Shown here: positions 44,126 through 52,737 of the stretch, one piece after another
Layout: each line of letters opens with the position of its first letter
Numbering within the stretch: the stretch's first letter is position 1
NCBI GenBank assembly: GCA_030123545.1
Contig: CP126124.1
Coordinates: forward strand, 1,550,001 to 1,614,000
Origin: Burkholderiaceae bacterium
Lineage (GTDB): Bacteria; Pseudomonadota; Gammaproteobacteria; Burkholderiales; Burkholderiaceae_C
Length of the DNA: 64,000 nucleotides
Direction: 5' to 3'
Made by a program: the position numbers and the translations under genes
The notes under the pieces: generated by a model
Database searches by the model: none
The model's input: only the letters and a program-made list of their open reading frames with translations
Told to the model about the DNA's origin: nothing

Positions 44126-44905
44126 ATGGACCATCCTGTCGTTCTCTCCTGCGCGGGCCTGGTCAAGCGCTTTGGCGGCATCACCGCGACCGACCACGTC
44201 GACCTGGACCTGCGCCGCGGCGCGCGCCATGCATTGATCGGCCCGAACGGCGCCGGCAAGACCACGCTGGTGAACCTGCTCACCGGCGTGCTGCCGCCGA
44301 CCGCCGGGCGCATCGTGCTCGAAGGGCAGGACGTGACCGCGCTCGCGCCGCACCGGCGCGTGCGCCGCGGCATGGTGCGCACCTTCCAGATCAACCAGCT
44401 GTTCGATTCGATGACGCCGCTGCAGACGGTCACGCTCGTGATTTCTCAGCAAAAAGGCATTGGAGCCCAGTGGTGGCGCCCACTGGGTGCTACAAAAGAT
44501 ATAGCAAACCAGGCATCGGCCCTGCTCGAGCGACTGCATCTGGCGGACGTGCGCAGTCAGCCCACGCACCAGCTCGCATACGGCAAGCGGCGACTGCTAG
44601 AGATCGCGATTGCGCTCGCCTGCGAGCCGCGCGTGCTGCTGCTCGACGAGCCGGTGGCCGGCGTGCCGGCGGGCGAGCGCGAGGAACTGCTGCAGACCGT
44701 GGCCGCGCTGCCGGCCGAGGTGTCGGTGCTGCTGATCGAGCACGACATGGACCTGGTGTTCAGCTTCGCGAACCGCATGACGGTGCTGGTCAACGGCGCG
44801 GTGCTGACCGAGGGCAGCCCCGAGCAGATCGCCGCCGATCCGCGCGTGCGCGACGTCTACCTCGGCCAGGGCGAGGGCGTGGGCGAAGGGGTGGCCCATG
44901 GCTGA
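44126..44905 (+). CDS. Branched-chain-type ABC transporter ATPase (LivG-like), with repeat-like insert
   Basis: A 259-residue ABC ATPase with Walker A GPNGAGKTT, Q-loop region RTFQINQLFDSMTPLQ, signature LAYGKRRLLEIAIAL (the usual Ser-Gly-Gly-Gln replaced by Ala-Tyr-Gly-Lys, as in this subgroup), Walker B LLLLDEPVAGVP and switch His in LLIEHDMDL. Residues about 105-128 are encoded by lower-GC DNA with rare codons that looks like a member of the short dispersed repeat family, yet the frame is kept. The end overlaps the next ATPase gene by 8 bases. Confidence 0.9.
   Translation: MDHPVVLSCAGLVKRFGGITATDHVDLDLRRGARHALIGPNGAGKTTLVNLLTGVLPPTAGRIVLEGQDVTALAPHRRVRRGMVRTFQINQLFDSMTPLQTVTLVISQQKGIGAQWWRPLGATKDIANQASALLERLHLADVRSQPTHQLAYGKRRLLEIAIALACEPRVLLLDEPVAGVPAGEREELLQTVAALPAEVSVLLIEHDMDLVFSFANRMTVLVNGAVLTEGSPEQIAADPRVRDVYLGQGEGVGEGVAHG
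44439..44510. repeat. Short hairpin repeat embedded in frame in the LivG-like gene
   Basis: CCCAGTGG (44466-44473) and CCACTGGG (44480-44487) form a perfect 8-bp hairpin with a 6-base loop. AT-rich flanks follow: CTCAGCAAAAAGGCATT to the left and TACAAAAGATATAGCAAACC to the right; the latter is the reverse complement of the TTTGCTATAT edge of the intergenic elements. The codons here (ATA, ATT, AAA, TCT) are rare elsewhere in the gene. Confidence 0.5.
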
Positions 44906-45620
44906 GCTGCTGCAGGTGGAGCACTTGAGCGCCGGCTACGGCGAGGCGGTGGTGCTGCAGGATGTCTCGCTCGCGCTGGACGAGGGCCGGACGCTCGCGC
45001 TGCTCGGCCGCAACGGCACCGGCAAGACCACGCTGATCGACACGCTGGCCGGCACCACGCGCCAGCACGGCGGCACGATCACGCTCGCCGGCAGCGCGCT
45101 GCAAGGGCTCGCGCCGTTCCGGCGCGCGGCCGCGGGAATCGGCTGGGTGCCGCAGGAGCGCAACATCTTCAAGTCGCTGACCGTGCACGAGAACCTGACC
45201 GCGGTGCAGCGGCCGGCGCGCGCCGGCGCTCGCGCGTGGACGCCGGAGCGGGTCTACGCGATGTTTCCGCGGCTGGCCGAACGCCGCGGCAACCTGGGCA
45301 CGCAGCTGTCGGGCGGCGAGCAGCAGATGCTCGCGGTCGGCCGCGCGCTGGTGTTGAACCCGCGCGTGCTGCTGCTCGACGAGCCGCTCGAAGGGCTGGC
45401 GCCGATCATCGTCGAGGAACTGCTGCGCGCGATTCGCCAGATCACGCGCGAGGAGGGGCTGGCCGCGATCATCGTCGAGCAGCATCCGCAGGCGATCCTC
45501 GCGATCTCCGACAACGCCATCGTGCTCGATCGCGGCGCCGTGGTGCATGCCGGCGCCGCGCGGGAGCTGCGCGAGCAGCCGGCGCTGCTCGACAGGCTGC
45601 TGGGCGTGGCACGCGCCTGA
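44898..45620 (+). CDS. Branched-chain-type ABC transporter ATPase (LivF-like)
   Basis: A 240-residue ABC ATPase. Walker A GRNGTGKTT, signature LSGGEQQMLAVGRAL, Walker B LLLLDEPLEGLAPI and switch His in IIVEQHPQAIL are intact, and GIGWVPQERNIFKSLTVHEN marks the LivF branch. Last gene of the importer operon; it converges with the LysR gene, which ends 28 bases further on. Confidence 0.93.
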   Translation: MAELLQVEHLSAGYGEAVVLQDVSLALDEGRTLALLGRNGTGKTTLIDTLAGTTRQHGGTITLAGSALQGLAPFRRAAAGIGWVPQERNIFKSLTVHENLTAVQRPARAGARAWTPERVYAMFPRLAERRGNLGTQLSGGEQQMLAVGRALVLNPRVLLLDEPLEGLAPIIVEELLRAIRQITREEGLAAIIVEQHPQAILAISDNAIVLDRGAVVHAGAARELREQPALLDRLLGVARA

Positions 45621-45648
45621 ACGAGGCGGTGCGCGCTGCGTTGCGCGT

Positions 45649-46554
45649 TCACTCGGGCGGCGTGAACACCGTGCCCAGCGTCTCGCGGATCAGCCCCTGC
45701 ATCGCCTGCTGCGTCAGCGTCGCCGGCCGCAGCGCGCTCGCCGCCATCGCGAGCCGGCTGCGCAGCCGCGGCGCATGGATCGCCCGCGTATGGAACCGCG
45801 TCGGGTCGCCCGCGGTCGCGACCGCGTTCATCGGCAGCACCGCGCAGCCGGCGCCGTCGGCGACCAGGTCCAGGATCGCCGCGACCCCGTCGATCTCGAG
45901 CGCGACCTGCGCCTGGCAGCCGAGCCGCGCCAGTTCGGACTCGACCAGCATGCGCATCGCATTCGGGCGGGTCGGGATCACCAGCGGGATCTTGGCCAGC
46001 TCGCGCAGCCGGATCGGCGCGGCGCGGCTGCGGGCCGTGGTGCGGCGCTCGACCAGGAACAGGTCCTCCTCGAGCAGCGGCGTGATCTCGATGTCCGGGC
46101 TAGCCACCGCGTTATAGAGCAGCGCCACGTCGAGCCGCCCGGTGACCAGCGCCTCGCGCATCGCGGCCGACAGGCCTTCGTTGATCGACAGCGTGGCCGC
46201 CGGCAGGCGCGCGCGCGCCGCGCGCGTCAGCGGCACGGTCAGCACCTTCGCGACGCTCGGCGGCAGTCCGAGCGCGACGCGGCCGGTCAGCGCGCCGCGC
46301 AGCCGCCCCAGTTCCTCGCGCGCGCGCTCGACCTGGTGCAGGATGCCGCGGCCGTGCTCGAGCAGCAGCCGTCCCGCCTCGGTCGGCGCCGCGCCGCGCC
46401 CATTGCGCTTGAGCAGGTTCTGCCGCAGTTCGACTTCGAGCAGCCGCACCTGGCGGCTCAGCGCCGGCTGCGCGACGCCGAGCACCGCGGCGGCACGGGT
46501 AAAGCTGCCGAGTTCGGCGACGCGCACGAAGGCTTCGATCTGTTTCAGATCCAT
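45649..46554 (-). CDS. LysR family regulator, probable regulator of the protocatechuate genes
   Basis: A 301-residue LysR protein. The helix-turn-helix is FVRVAELGSFTRAAAVLGVAQ then PALSRQVRLLEVELRQ; an effector domain follows (GRVALGLPPSVAKVLTVPL, LDVALLYNAVASPDIE, IPLVIPTRPNAMR). It diverges from the aromatic-acid transporter gene at 46727 with a 172-base gap, the classic arrangement for LysR control. LigR and PmdR, which regulate protocatechuate 4,5-cleavage genes elsewhere, are of this family; a similar role here is inferred. The ATG at 46554 was chosen by family start. Confidence 0.88.
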   Translation of the reverse strand: MDLKQIEAFVRVAELGSFTRAAAVLGVAQPALSRQVRLLEVELRQNLLKRNGRGAAPTEAGRLLLEHGRGILHQVERAREELGRLRGALTGRVALGLPPSVAKVLTVPLTRAARARLPAATLSINEGLSAAMREALVTGRLDVALLYNAVASPDIEITPLLEEDLFLVERRTTARSRAAPIRLRELAKIPLVIPTRPNAMRMLVESELARLGCQAQVALEIDGVAAILDLVADGAGCAVLPMNAVATAGDPTRFHTRAIHAPRLRSRLAMAASALRPATLTQQAMQGLIRETLGTVFTPPE

Positions 46555-46586
46555 GGATCCATTCCCTACACGCTGGTATGGCGGCA

Positions 46587-46614
46587 AATTCGCTATTCAA
46601 AAATTTTATATCTG
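46587..46614. promoter_or_regulatory. AT-rich patch between the LysR gene and the MFS gene, candidate LysR site
   Basis: This stretch (around ATTCGCTATTCAAAAATTTT) is the only AT-rich part of the 172-base divergent gap and includes the palindrome AAAATTTT. A LysR operator and the two promoters would be expected here. It also resembles the edge of the short dispersed repeat family, so its role is uncertain. Confidence 0.35.
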
Positions 46615-46726
46615 CTAGCGGCCGTGCGGGCTGGCTTCCAGGCGACGACGAATCGACAATCCTTGCATCACGAACCAACGGCGCGCAGGCTTTCGCTGGC
46701 GGCGCCGCTCATCAAGGAGACAAGCC

Positions 46727-48118
46727 GTGAGCAGTGCCGCACAGGCCAGCGTCGATGTCATCGACGTGCAGCAATTCCTGAACAGCCACCGGATTTCGGC
46801 TTACCAATGGCTGATCTTCGCGCTGTCATTTCTGATCGTGCTGATGGACGGATTCGATACCGCCGCCATCGGTTTCATCGCGCCGTCCCTGCTCGGTGAA
46901 TGGGGTATCGCCAAGTCCGCGCTCGCGCCGGTGCTGAGCGCCGCGCTGTTCGGCCTCGCGTTCGGTGCGCTCGGCGCGGGACCGCTGGCCGACCGCTTCG
47001 GCCGCAAGGGCGTGCTGGCGGCGGCGGTCGGCGTGATGGGCGTCGCGTCGCTGGTTTCCGCCGGCGCCGGCAACTTGACCGAGCTGACCCTCTGGCGCTT
47101 CGTCACCGGCCTCGGGCTCGGCGCTGCGATGCCCAACGCGGTGACGCTGATGAACGAGTATTGCCCAGACAGCAAGCGCTCGTTCATCACGAACAGCATG
47201 TTCTGCGGTTTTCCGGTCGGCTCGGCGTTCGGCGGGTTCTTCGCAGCGTGGATGATTCCGCACTTCGGCTGGCGCAGCCTGCTGGTGCTCGGCGGCGTGG
47301 TGCCGTTGGTCCTGATGGTGCTGATGGTCGTGCTGATGCCCGAGTCGGTCCGCTACATGGTCGCACGCGGTTACCCGGTGGATCGCATCCGCAGGGTTCT
47401 GGCGCGGATTTCATCGACCGCGCAGGGCGTCGCTTCGTTCGTGCTGCATGAATTGCAAGGCACGGACGCGGCCGAAGTCGAAACCCGGCAGGGTCTGCGG
47501 CTGGTGCTGTCGATGCGATTTCTGGTCGGCACGCTGATGCTGTGGATCGCCTACTTCATGGGCCTGGTCATCGTGTACGGCCTGGTCAACTGGATGCCGG
47601 TGCTGTTCAAGGAAGCCGGGATCGCTCCGTCCCAGGCGGCCGTGATCGCCGCGTTGTTCCAGCTGGGCGGCGTCGGTGCCATTCTGTTCGGCTTGCTGAT
47701 GGACCGATTCAATGCTAATTTGATCATTGCCGCCGGCTACCTGTTCACTGCGATTGCGGTCGGCCTGATCGGCCAGGCGTTGGGTGCAGGCCTAGTGACC
47801 CTGGTGGTGGCGGTGTTCATTGCGGGCTTGATGATGAATGCGGCGCAGTCGTCGATGCAGGCTTTGGCCGCGGCGTACTATCCGACGTCGGGACGCGCGA
47901 CCGGCGTGTCGTGGATGCTGGGTATCGGCCGGTTCGGGGGCATCGCCGGGTCGTTCCTGGTGGCGGAGTTGGCGCAGCGGCATCTGGCGCTTCCCGAGGT
48001 GTTCGTCGTCGTCGGTATCCCGGGGCTGATCGCGGCGCTCGCACTGTTCGTCAAGGACCGGTTCGTGCCGAACGCTGAGCCGGCGCGGCGCTCGATACGC
48101 GCTGTCGGCGCGCATTGA
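46727..48118 (+). CDS. MFS transporter, aromatic acid:H+ symporter (AAHS) family
   Basis: A 463-residue 12-segment transporter of the PcaK/VanK type. The conserved DGFDTAAIGFIAPSL stretch in the first helix, the loop GPLADRFGRKGVL between helices 2 and 3, and LMDRFNANLIIAAGY in the second half fit the AAHS family, which imports 4-hydroxybenzoate, protocatechuate or vanillate with protons. It begins with a GTG at 46727, preceded by AAGGAG. It is the first gene of the protocatechuate operon and diverges from the LysR gene. Confidence 0.92.
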   Translation: MSSAAQASVDVIDVQQFLNSHRISAYQWLIFALSFLIVLMDGFDTAAIGFIAPSLLGEWGIAKSALAPVLSAALFGLAFGALGAGPLADRFGRKGVLAAAVGVMGVASLVSAGAGNLTELTLWRFVTGLGLGAAMPNAVTLMNEYCPDSKRSFITNSMFCGFPVGSAFGGFFAAWMIPHFGWRSLLVLGGVVPLVLMVLMVVLMPESVRYMVARGYPVDRIRRVLARISSTAQGVASFVLHELQGTDAAEVETRQGLRLVLSMRFLVGTLMLWIAYFMGLVIVYGLVNWMPVLFKEAGIAPSQAAVIAALFQLGGVGAILFGLLMDRFNANLIIAAGYLFTAIAVGLIGQALGAGLVTLVVAVFIAGLMMNAAQSSMQALAAAYYPTSGRATGVSWMLGIGRFGGIAGSFLVAELAQRHLALPEVFVVVGIPGLIAALALFVKDRFVPNAEPARRSIRAVGAH

Positions 48119-48197
48119 TTGCCCGATCCGGGCCCTGGCCTAGCATGCGGCGATTGCACGAAAGATTGCACGGAAAATTCCAGAACGAGGTGACACC

Positions 48198-49226
48198 ATG
48201 ATCATCGACTGCCACGGCCACTACACGACCGCGCCGAAGGCGCTGGAGAACTGGCGCAACCGGCAAATCGCCGGGCTGAAGGACGCGGCGGCGAAGCCCC
48301 GCGTTTCCGATCTGAAGATTTCCGACGACGAGCTGCGCGAATCGATCGTGACCAACCAACTCGCAAAGATGAAGGAGCGCGGCAGCGACCTGACCATCTT
48401 CTCTCCGCGCGCAAGCTTCATGGCGCACCATATCGGCGACTTCCAGGTCTCCAGCACCTGGGCCGCGATCTGCAACGAGCTGTGCCATCGCGTGAGCCGG
48501 CTGTTTCCCGATCATTTCGTCCCGGCGGCGATGCTGCCGCAGAGCCCGGGCGTCGACCCCAGGACCTGCATCCCCGAACTGGTGAAGTGCGTCGAGCAGT
48601 ATGGCAACGTCGCGATCAACCTGAACCCCGATCCTTCCGGCGGCCACTGGAACAGCCCGCCGCTGACCGACCGGCACTGGTACCCGATCTACGAAAAGAT
48701 GGTCGAATACGACATCCCGGCGATGATCCACGTCTCGACCTCGTGCAATCCGTGCTTCCACACCACCGGCGCGCACTACATCAACGCCGACACCACTGCG
48801 GTGATGCAGCTGATTCAGGGCGATCTGTTCAAGGACTTTCCGACGCTGCGCTTCGTGATCCCGCACGGCGGCGGCGCCGCCCCGTATCACTGGGGCCGCT
48901 ACCGCGGGCTCGCGCAGGAACTGAAGAAACCGCTGCTGGCCGACCATCTGCTGCACAACGTGTTCTTCGACACCTGCGTCTACCACCAGCCCGGCATCGA
49001 CCTGCTGACCAAAGTCATCCCGGTCGACAACATCCTGTTCGCGAGCGAGATGATCGGCGCGGTGCGTGGCATCGATCCGGAAACCGGGCATTACTACGAC
49101 GACACCAAGCGCTACGTCGAGGCCACGGCCAACTTGAGCGCCGAGCAGCGCTACAAGGTCTACGAGGGCAATGCGCGCCGCGTCTATCCGCGCCTCGACG
49201 CGGCATTGAAAGCGAAAGGAAAATAA
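48198..49226 (+). CDS. ligJ: 4-oxalomesaconate hydratase
   Basis: A 342-residue amidohydrolase-fold enzyme that hydrates 4-oxalomesaconate to 4-carboxy-4-hydroxy-2-oxoadipate in protocatechuate 4,5-cleavage. Metal ligands include His in IIDCHGHYTTAPK, the stretch IHVSTSCNPCFHTTGAHY and the His of VIPHGGGAAPYHWGRYRG; NILFASEMIGAVRGIDPE closes the active site. Length matches Sphingobium LigJ (about 341). GAGGTGA lies before the ATG. It is followed 3 bases later by ligK. Confidence 0.93.
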   Translation: MIIDCHGHYTTAPKALENWRNRQIAGLKDAAAKPRVSDLKISDDELRESIVTNQLAKMKERGSDLTIFSPRASFMAHHIGDFQVSSTWAAICNELCHRVSRLFPDHFVPAAMLPQSPGVDPRTCIPELVKCVEQYGNVAINLNPDPSGGHWNSPPLTDRHWYPIYEKMVEYDIPAMIHVSTSCNPCFHTTGAHYINADTTAVMQLIQGDLFKDFPTLRFVIPHGGGAAPYHWGRYRGLAQELKKPLLADHLLHNVFFDTCVYHQPGIDLLTKVIPVDNILFASEMIGAVRGIDPETGHYYDDTKRYVEATANLSAEQRYKVYEGNARRVYPRLDAALKAKGK

Positions 49227-49229
49227 GCC

Positions 49230-49913
49230 ATGTACGAACTCGGAGTCGTCTACCGCAACATCAGCCGCGCCGACCGCGACGCGGCCGATGCACTCGCGCA
49301 TTTCGGCAGCGCCACGGTGCACGAGGCGATGGGCCGTGTCGGCCTGATGAAACCCTACATGCGGCCGATCTATGCCGGCGCGCAGGTGTCCGGCACCGCA
49401 GTCACCGTGCTGCTGCAGCCCGGCGACAACTGGATGATGCATGTCGCGGCCGAACAGATCCGGCCCGGCGACATCGTGGTCGCCGCGGTCACCGCGGAAT
49501 GCACCGACGGCTACTTCGGCGATCTGCTCGCGACCAGCTTCAAGGCGCGCGGCGCGCGCGCGCTCGTGATCGACGCCGGCGTGCGTGACGTGAAGACGCT
49601 GACCGAGATGGGCTTTCCGGTCTGGAGCAAGGCGATCAGCGCGAAGGGGACGATCAAGGCGACGTTAGGCTCGGTGAACGTTCCGCTGGTGTGCGCCGGC
49701 ATGCTGGTGAACCCGGGCGACGTGATCGTCGCCGACGACGACGGCGTGGTCTGCGTGCCGGCCGCGCGCGCGGTCCAGACGCTGGAAGCCGCGAAGAAAC
49801 GCGAAGCGAACGAGGCCGGCAAGCGCGAGACCTTTGCCGGCGGAGTGCTCGGCCTCGACTACTACAAGATGCGCGAAGGGCTGGCGAAGGCCGGGCTGCG
49901 CTACATCGACTAA
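49230..49913 (+). CDS. ligK: 4-carboxy-4-hydroxy-2-oxoadipate aldolase / oxaloacetate decarboxylase
   Basis: A 227-residue class II aldolase of the RraA-like fold that splits 4-carboxy-4-hydroxy-2-oxoadipate into pyruvate and oxaloacetate, the last step of the pathway; family members also decarboxylate oxaloacetate. The signature region is GDIVVAAVTAECTDGYFGDL, followed by GARALVIDAGVRDV with the Arg-Asp pair that binds substrate and metal. Length equals that of LigK/ProA-type enzymes (about 227). Tightly coupled to ligJ. Confidence 0.94.
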   Translation: MYELGVVYRNISRADRDAADALAHFGSATVHEAMGRVGLMKPYMRPIYAGAQVSGTAVTVLLQPGDNWMMHVAAEQIRPGDIVVAAVTAECTDGYFGDLLATSFKARGARALVIDAGVRDVKTLTEMGFPVWSKAISAKGTIKATLGSVNVPLVCAGMLVNPGDVIVADDDGVVCVPAARAVQTLEAAKKREANEAGKRETFAGGVLGLDYYKMREGLAKAGLRYID

Positions 49914-49966
49914 GCGCGGACACACACGGCTGCGGATCTATGCGCTAACCGATTGGACGCCCCGCG

Positions 49967-51808
49967 ATGAGCGACACCGCCAGACTGGAAAGCACAGCAA
50001 AGCCGGCGACAGGGCCCGGCGGCGACTTTGCGTCCGAGCGGACCGGGCAGGGCGGGCTGCTGCTGCGCAATGCGACCGGCGGCGAGGTCGTGGCCGAGTT
50101 CCTGATGCACTGGAGCGTTCCCTATGTGTTCGGCCTGTCCGGTTCGGAGGAGATCGGGCTGTGGGACGCGCTGATCGACCGCGAGCAGGGCCTCAAGTAC
50201 GTGACCTGCCTGCACGAACAGGTCGCGATGGCGATGGCCGACGGCTATGCGCGCGCGAGTGGCACGACGCCGCTGGTGGCGCTGCATTCGATCGCCGGTG
50301 CCGCGTATGCGTTCGGCCAGATGGTGGCGAGCTTCCGCGACCGCGTTCCCGTGGTCGTCACGGCCGGTCACCAATCGACCGATTTCCGCGGCCACGACGG
50401 CTTCCTCGAGTCGCCCGGCCTGCACCAGTTTCCGCAGCAGTACACGCAGTGGACCTGGGACGTGATGGATGCCTCCACGATCGCGGCGACCTTGCGTCGC
50501 GCGATGCTGCTGGCGGAGGCGCCGCCGGGGGGGCCGACCTTCGTCACCTTCTCCAAGGATCTGTTCGAGCGGCGCATCGCCGAGACGGAAATCCTGCCGC
50601 GTGACAAATCCCGCGTGTCGCGCGCGGTGCTGCCGCCACCCGAGCATGTCGATGCGATCGTCAGCGGACTGCTGGCCGCCGAGCGGCCGTTGATCCTGCT
50701 CGGCAACGAAGCCGTTCGGGACGAAGTCAGCGGCGAGGTGGTGGCGATCGCCGATGCGGTCGGCGCGCCGGTCGTGACCTCGTGGGAGATGGGGATGGTC
50801 TATCCGACCAACCACCCCAGCTTCGCCGGGACCGTTCTGCTGCAGGATCCGGAACTGCCGCGCCGGGCCGACCTGTTCTGGAGTCTGGGCGGCCACATGT
50901 TCAAGCGGCCAAGAAACGAAGGAGTGATCGTCGACCGCTCGGCGCGGATCTTCCACACCGGGCAGGACTGGACCGAGGTCGCCCGCAACTATCCGGTCGA
51001 CTCCGCCGCGCTCGCGAACATCAAGTGCACGGCCGCTGCGGTGCTCGATGCGCTGCGCGCGCACGATCTCGAGACCCCGCTGCTGCGCGCGCGGCGCGCA
51101 TGGCTGGCGAACTATGCGGCGGCACGCAGGAAGCGCTTGGCCGATGCGCAGGCACGGGAAGCCGGCGACACGCCGATTGCGCTCAGCCGGCTATTCGGCG
51201 AACTCGACCGCGCGATGGGCAGCGACGCCAACGTCGTGCTGGAGGCGGTGACGGCGCTGGATGTCGCGCAGGACTACTTGACGATCGATCATGCGCTGCC
51301 CACCGCGCAGCGCCGGCACGCGTTCGGCACCTCGAGCGGGGTGCTGGGCTGGGGGCTGCCGGCGGCGATCGGCGTGGCGCTCGGCCGCCCGGGCCGCGAG
51401 ACCTGGTGCGTCTCCGGCGACGGCAGTGCGAATTTCTCGATCCAGGCGCTCTGGTCGGCGGCGCGCTATGCGGCGCCGGTCGCCTATGTCATTTTGAACA
51501 ACGGGCAGTACCAGGCGAACCGGATGAACATGGCGCGCTATGCCGGTCGCATGGCCGCCACCGGACGCTATCCTGGCGTGTCGCTGCTCAACCCGGAAAT
51601 TGACTTCGTCAGTCTGGCAGCAGGCTACGGCGTCGATGCGGAACGCGTCGCCGACCCCGAGATGCTGGCCGCTGCGCTGGTCCGCGCGAAGGCTGCAATC
51701 GTGGCGGGCCGTCCCTATCTGGTGGATGTGAACGTGCAGGCGCGCTTCGGATCGTTCGACCCCGATGGCTATGGTCATTTCTCGGTCCCCACGCGGGCGA
51801 CGACATGA
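49967..51808 (+). CDS. ThDP-dependent enzyme, benzoylformate decarboxylase-like
   Basis: A 613-residue thiamine-diphosphate enzyme with the usual three domains. Glu84 in CLHEQVAMAMADGYARASG is the residue that activates the cofactor. His106 in ALHSIAGAAYAFGQM aligns with the active-site His of benzoylformate decarboxylase (LHSAAG), whereas acetolactate synthases differ here. The cofactor motif GDGS begins at residue 484 and ends with ILNN. An alpha-keto acid decarboxylase is therefore more likely than acetolactate synthase. It has about 35 extra N-terminal residues. It lies between ligK and pobA and is coupled to the next gene by ATGA. No known step of the protocatechuate pathway needs it. 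Confidence 0.85.
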   Translation: MSDTARLESTAKPATGPGGDFASERTGQGGLLLRNATGGEVVAEFLMHWSVPYVFGLSGSEEIGLWDALIDREQGLKYVTCLHEQVAMAMADGYARASGTTPLVALHSIAGAAYAFGQMVASFRDRVPVVVTAGHQSTDFRGHDGFLESPGLHQFPQQYTQWTWDVMDASTIAATLRRAMLLAEAPPGGPTFVTFSKDLFERRIAETEILPRDKSRVSRAVLPPPEHVDAIVSGLLAAERPLILLGNEAVRDEVSGEVVAIADAVGAPVVTSWEMGMVYPTNHPSFAGTVLLQDPELPRRADLFWSLGGHMFKRPRNEGVIVDRSARIFHTGQDWTEVARNYPVDSAALANIKCTAAAVLDALRAHDLETPLLRARRAWLANYAAARRKRLADAQAREAGDTPIALSRLFGELDRAMGSDANVVLEAVTALDVAQDYLTIDHALPTAQRRHAFGTSSGVLGWGLPAAIGVALGRPGRETWCVSGDGSANFSIQALWSAARYAAPVAYVILNNGQYQANRMNMARYAGRMAATGRYPGVSLLNPEIDFVSLAAGYGVDAERVADPEMLAAALVRAKAAIVAGRPYLVDVNVQARFGSFDPDGYGHFSVPTRATT

Positions 51809-52737
51809 CGATTTCTGCTGCTGCCAAACCATCGACCATCGGCCTCATCGGCTATGGTGAGGTCGGGCGCATCCTCGCCGAGGACCTGCGTGCGCGCGAC
51901 GCGAACCGGGTGCAGGCCTACGACATCAAGCTGGACGGCGACGCCGGTGGACCGCTGCGCGAGCACGCGGCTGCGCACGGTGTGACGCTTGCCGCCGACG
52001 CTGCCGGCGCGGCACGCGGCGCGAGCCTCGTGTTGTCGGCGGTGACGGCCAGCCAGGCGGTCGCGGTGGCCGAGGCTTCGGCGCCGGGCCTGGCGCGCGG
52101 CGCCTTCTTCCTCGACTTCAACTCGGCGTCGCCGGGCGCGAAGCGCCGCGCCGCCGCGATCGTGAACGCGGCAGGCGGCCGCTATGTCGAGGGCGCGGTG
52201 ATGACCTCGGTGCCGCCGTACCGCATCAAGGTGCCGCTGCTGCTTGGCGGCCCTGACGCAGCCGCGCTCGAGCCGCTGCTGGGCGATCTGGGCTTTGCGG
52301 CCAAGATGGCCAGCGAGCAACTCGGCGTGGCCAGCGCGACGAAGATGTGCCGCAGCGTAATGATCAAGGGGATGGAGGCGATGGTGATCGAGGCCTTCAC
52401 CACCGCGCGTCACTACGGCGTCGAGGACGCGGTGATCGCGTCGCTGCGCGAAACCTTCCCCGGCATCGACTGGGAGAAGCAGGCTGCGTATTTCTTTCAG
52501 CGTGTGATCGAACATGGACGCCGGCGCAGCGAAGAGGTGCGCGAAGTCGCGGTCACGGTGCAGGAGGCCGGCCTCACGCCGTGGAGCGCTGCCGGCACCG
52601 CTGAGCGCCAGGCCTGGGTGGCCGACCTCGCCGATGCCGGGGTGTTCGGCGAGCGCGGCACGCCAGGCTTCGCACGCAGCGCCGATTGGCGCGACGAAGC
52701 GGACCGCATCCTGGCGACGCCGGGCAAGCCGGCATGA
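51805..52737 (+). CDS. NAD(P)-dependent dehydrogenase, 6-phosphogluconate dehydrogenase-like with DUF1932
   Basis: A 310-residue beta-hydroxyacid dehydrogenase-type protein. The Rossmann motif GLIGYGEVGRIL lies at residues 13-24; the middle contains FLDFNSASPGAKRRAAAIVN and YVEGAVMTSVPP, and the conserved Lys region is SATKMCRSVMIKGMEAMVIE, followed by the DUF1932 C-terminal domain. Members oxidise small 3-hydroxy acids; the substrate of this subgroup is mostly unknown. It overlaps the ThDP gene and pobA by 4 bases each, so all three are translated together and probably work in related steps. Confidence 0.87.
   Translation: MTISAAAKPSTIGLIGYGEVGRILAEDLRARDANRVQAYDIKLDGDAGGPLREHAAAHGVTLAADAAGAARGASLVLSAVTASQAVAVAEASAPGLARGAFFLDFNSASPGAKRRAAAIVNAAGGRYVEGAVMTSVPPYRIKVPLLLGGPDAAALEPLLGDLGFAAKMASEQLGVASATKMCRSVMIKGMEAMVIEAFTTARHYGVEDAVIASLRETFPGIDWEKQAAYFFQRVIEHGRRRSEEVREVAVTVQEAGLTPWSAAGTAERQAWVADLADAGVFGERGTPGFARSADWRDEADRILATPGKPA

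Noticed and set aside
49967..51808. ThDP enzyme as acetolactate synthase
   Set aside because: The residue context LHSIAG matches benzoylformate decarboxylase, there is no regulatory subunit gene beside it, and the operon is catabolic.
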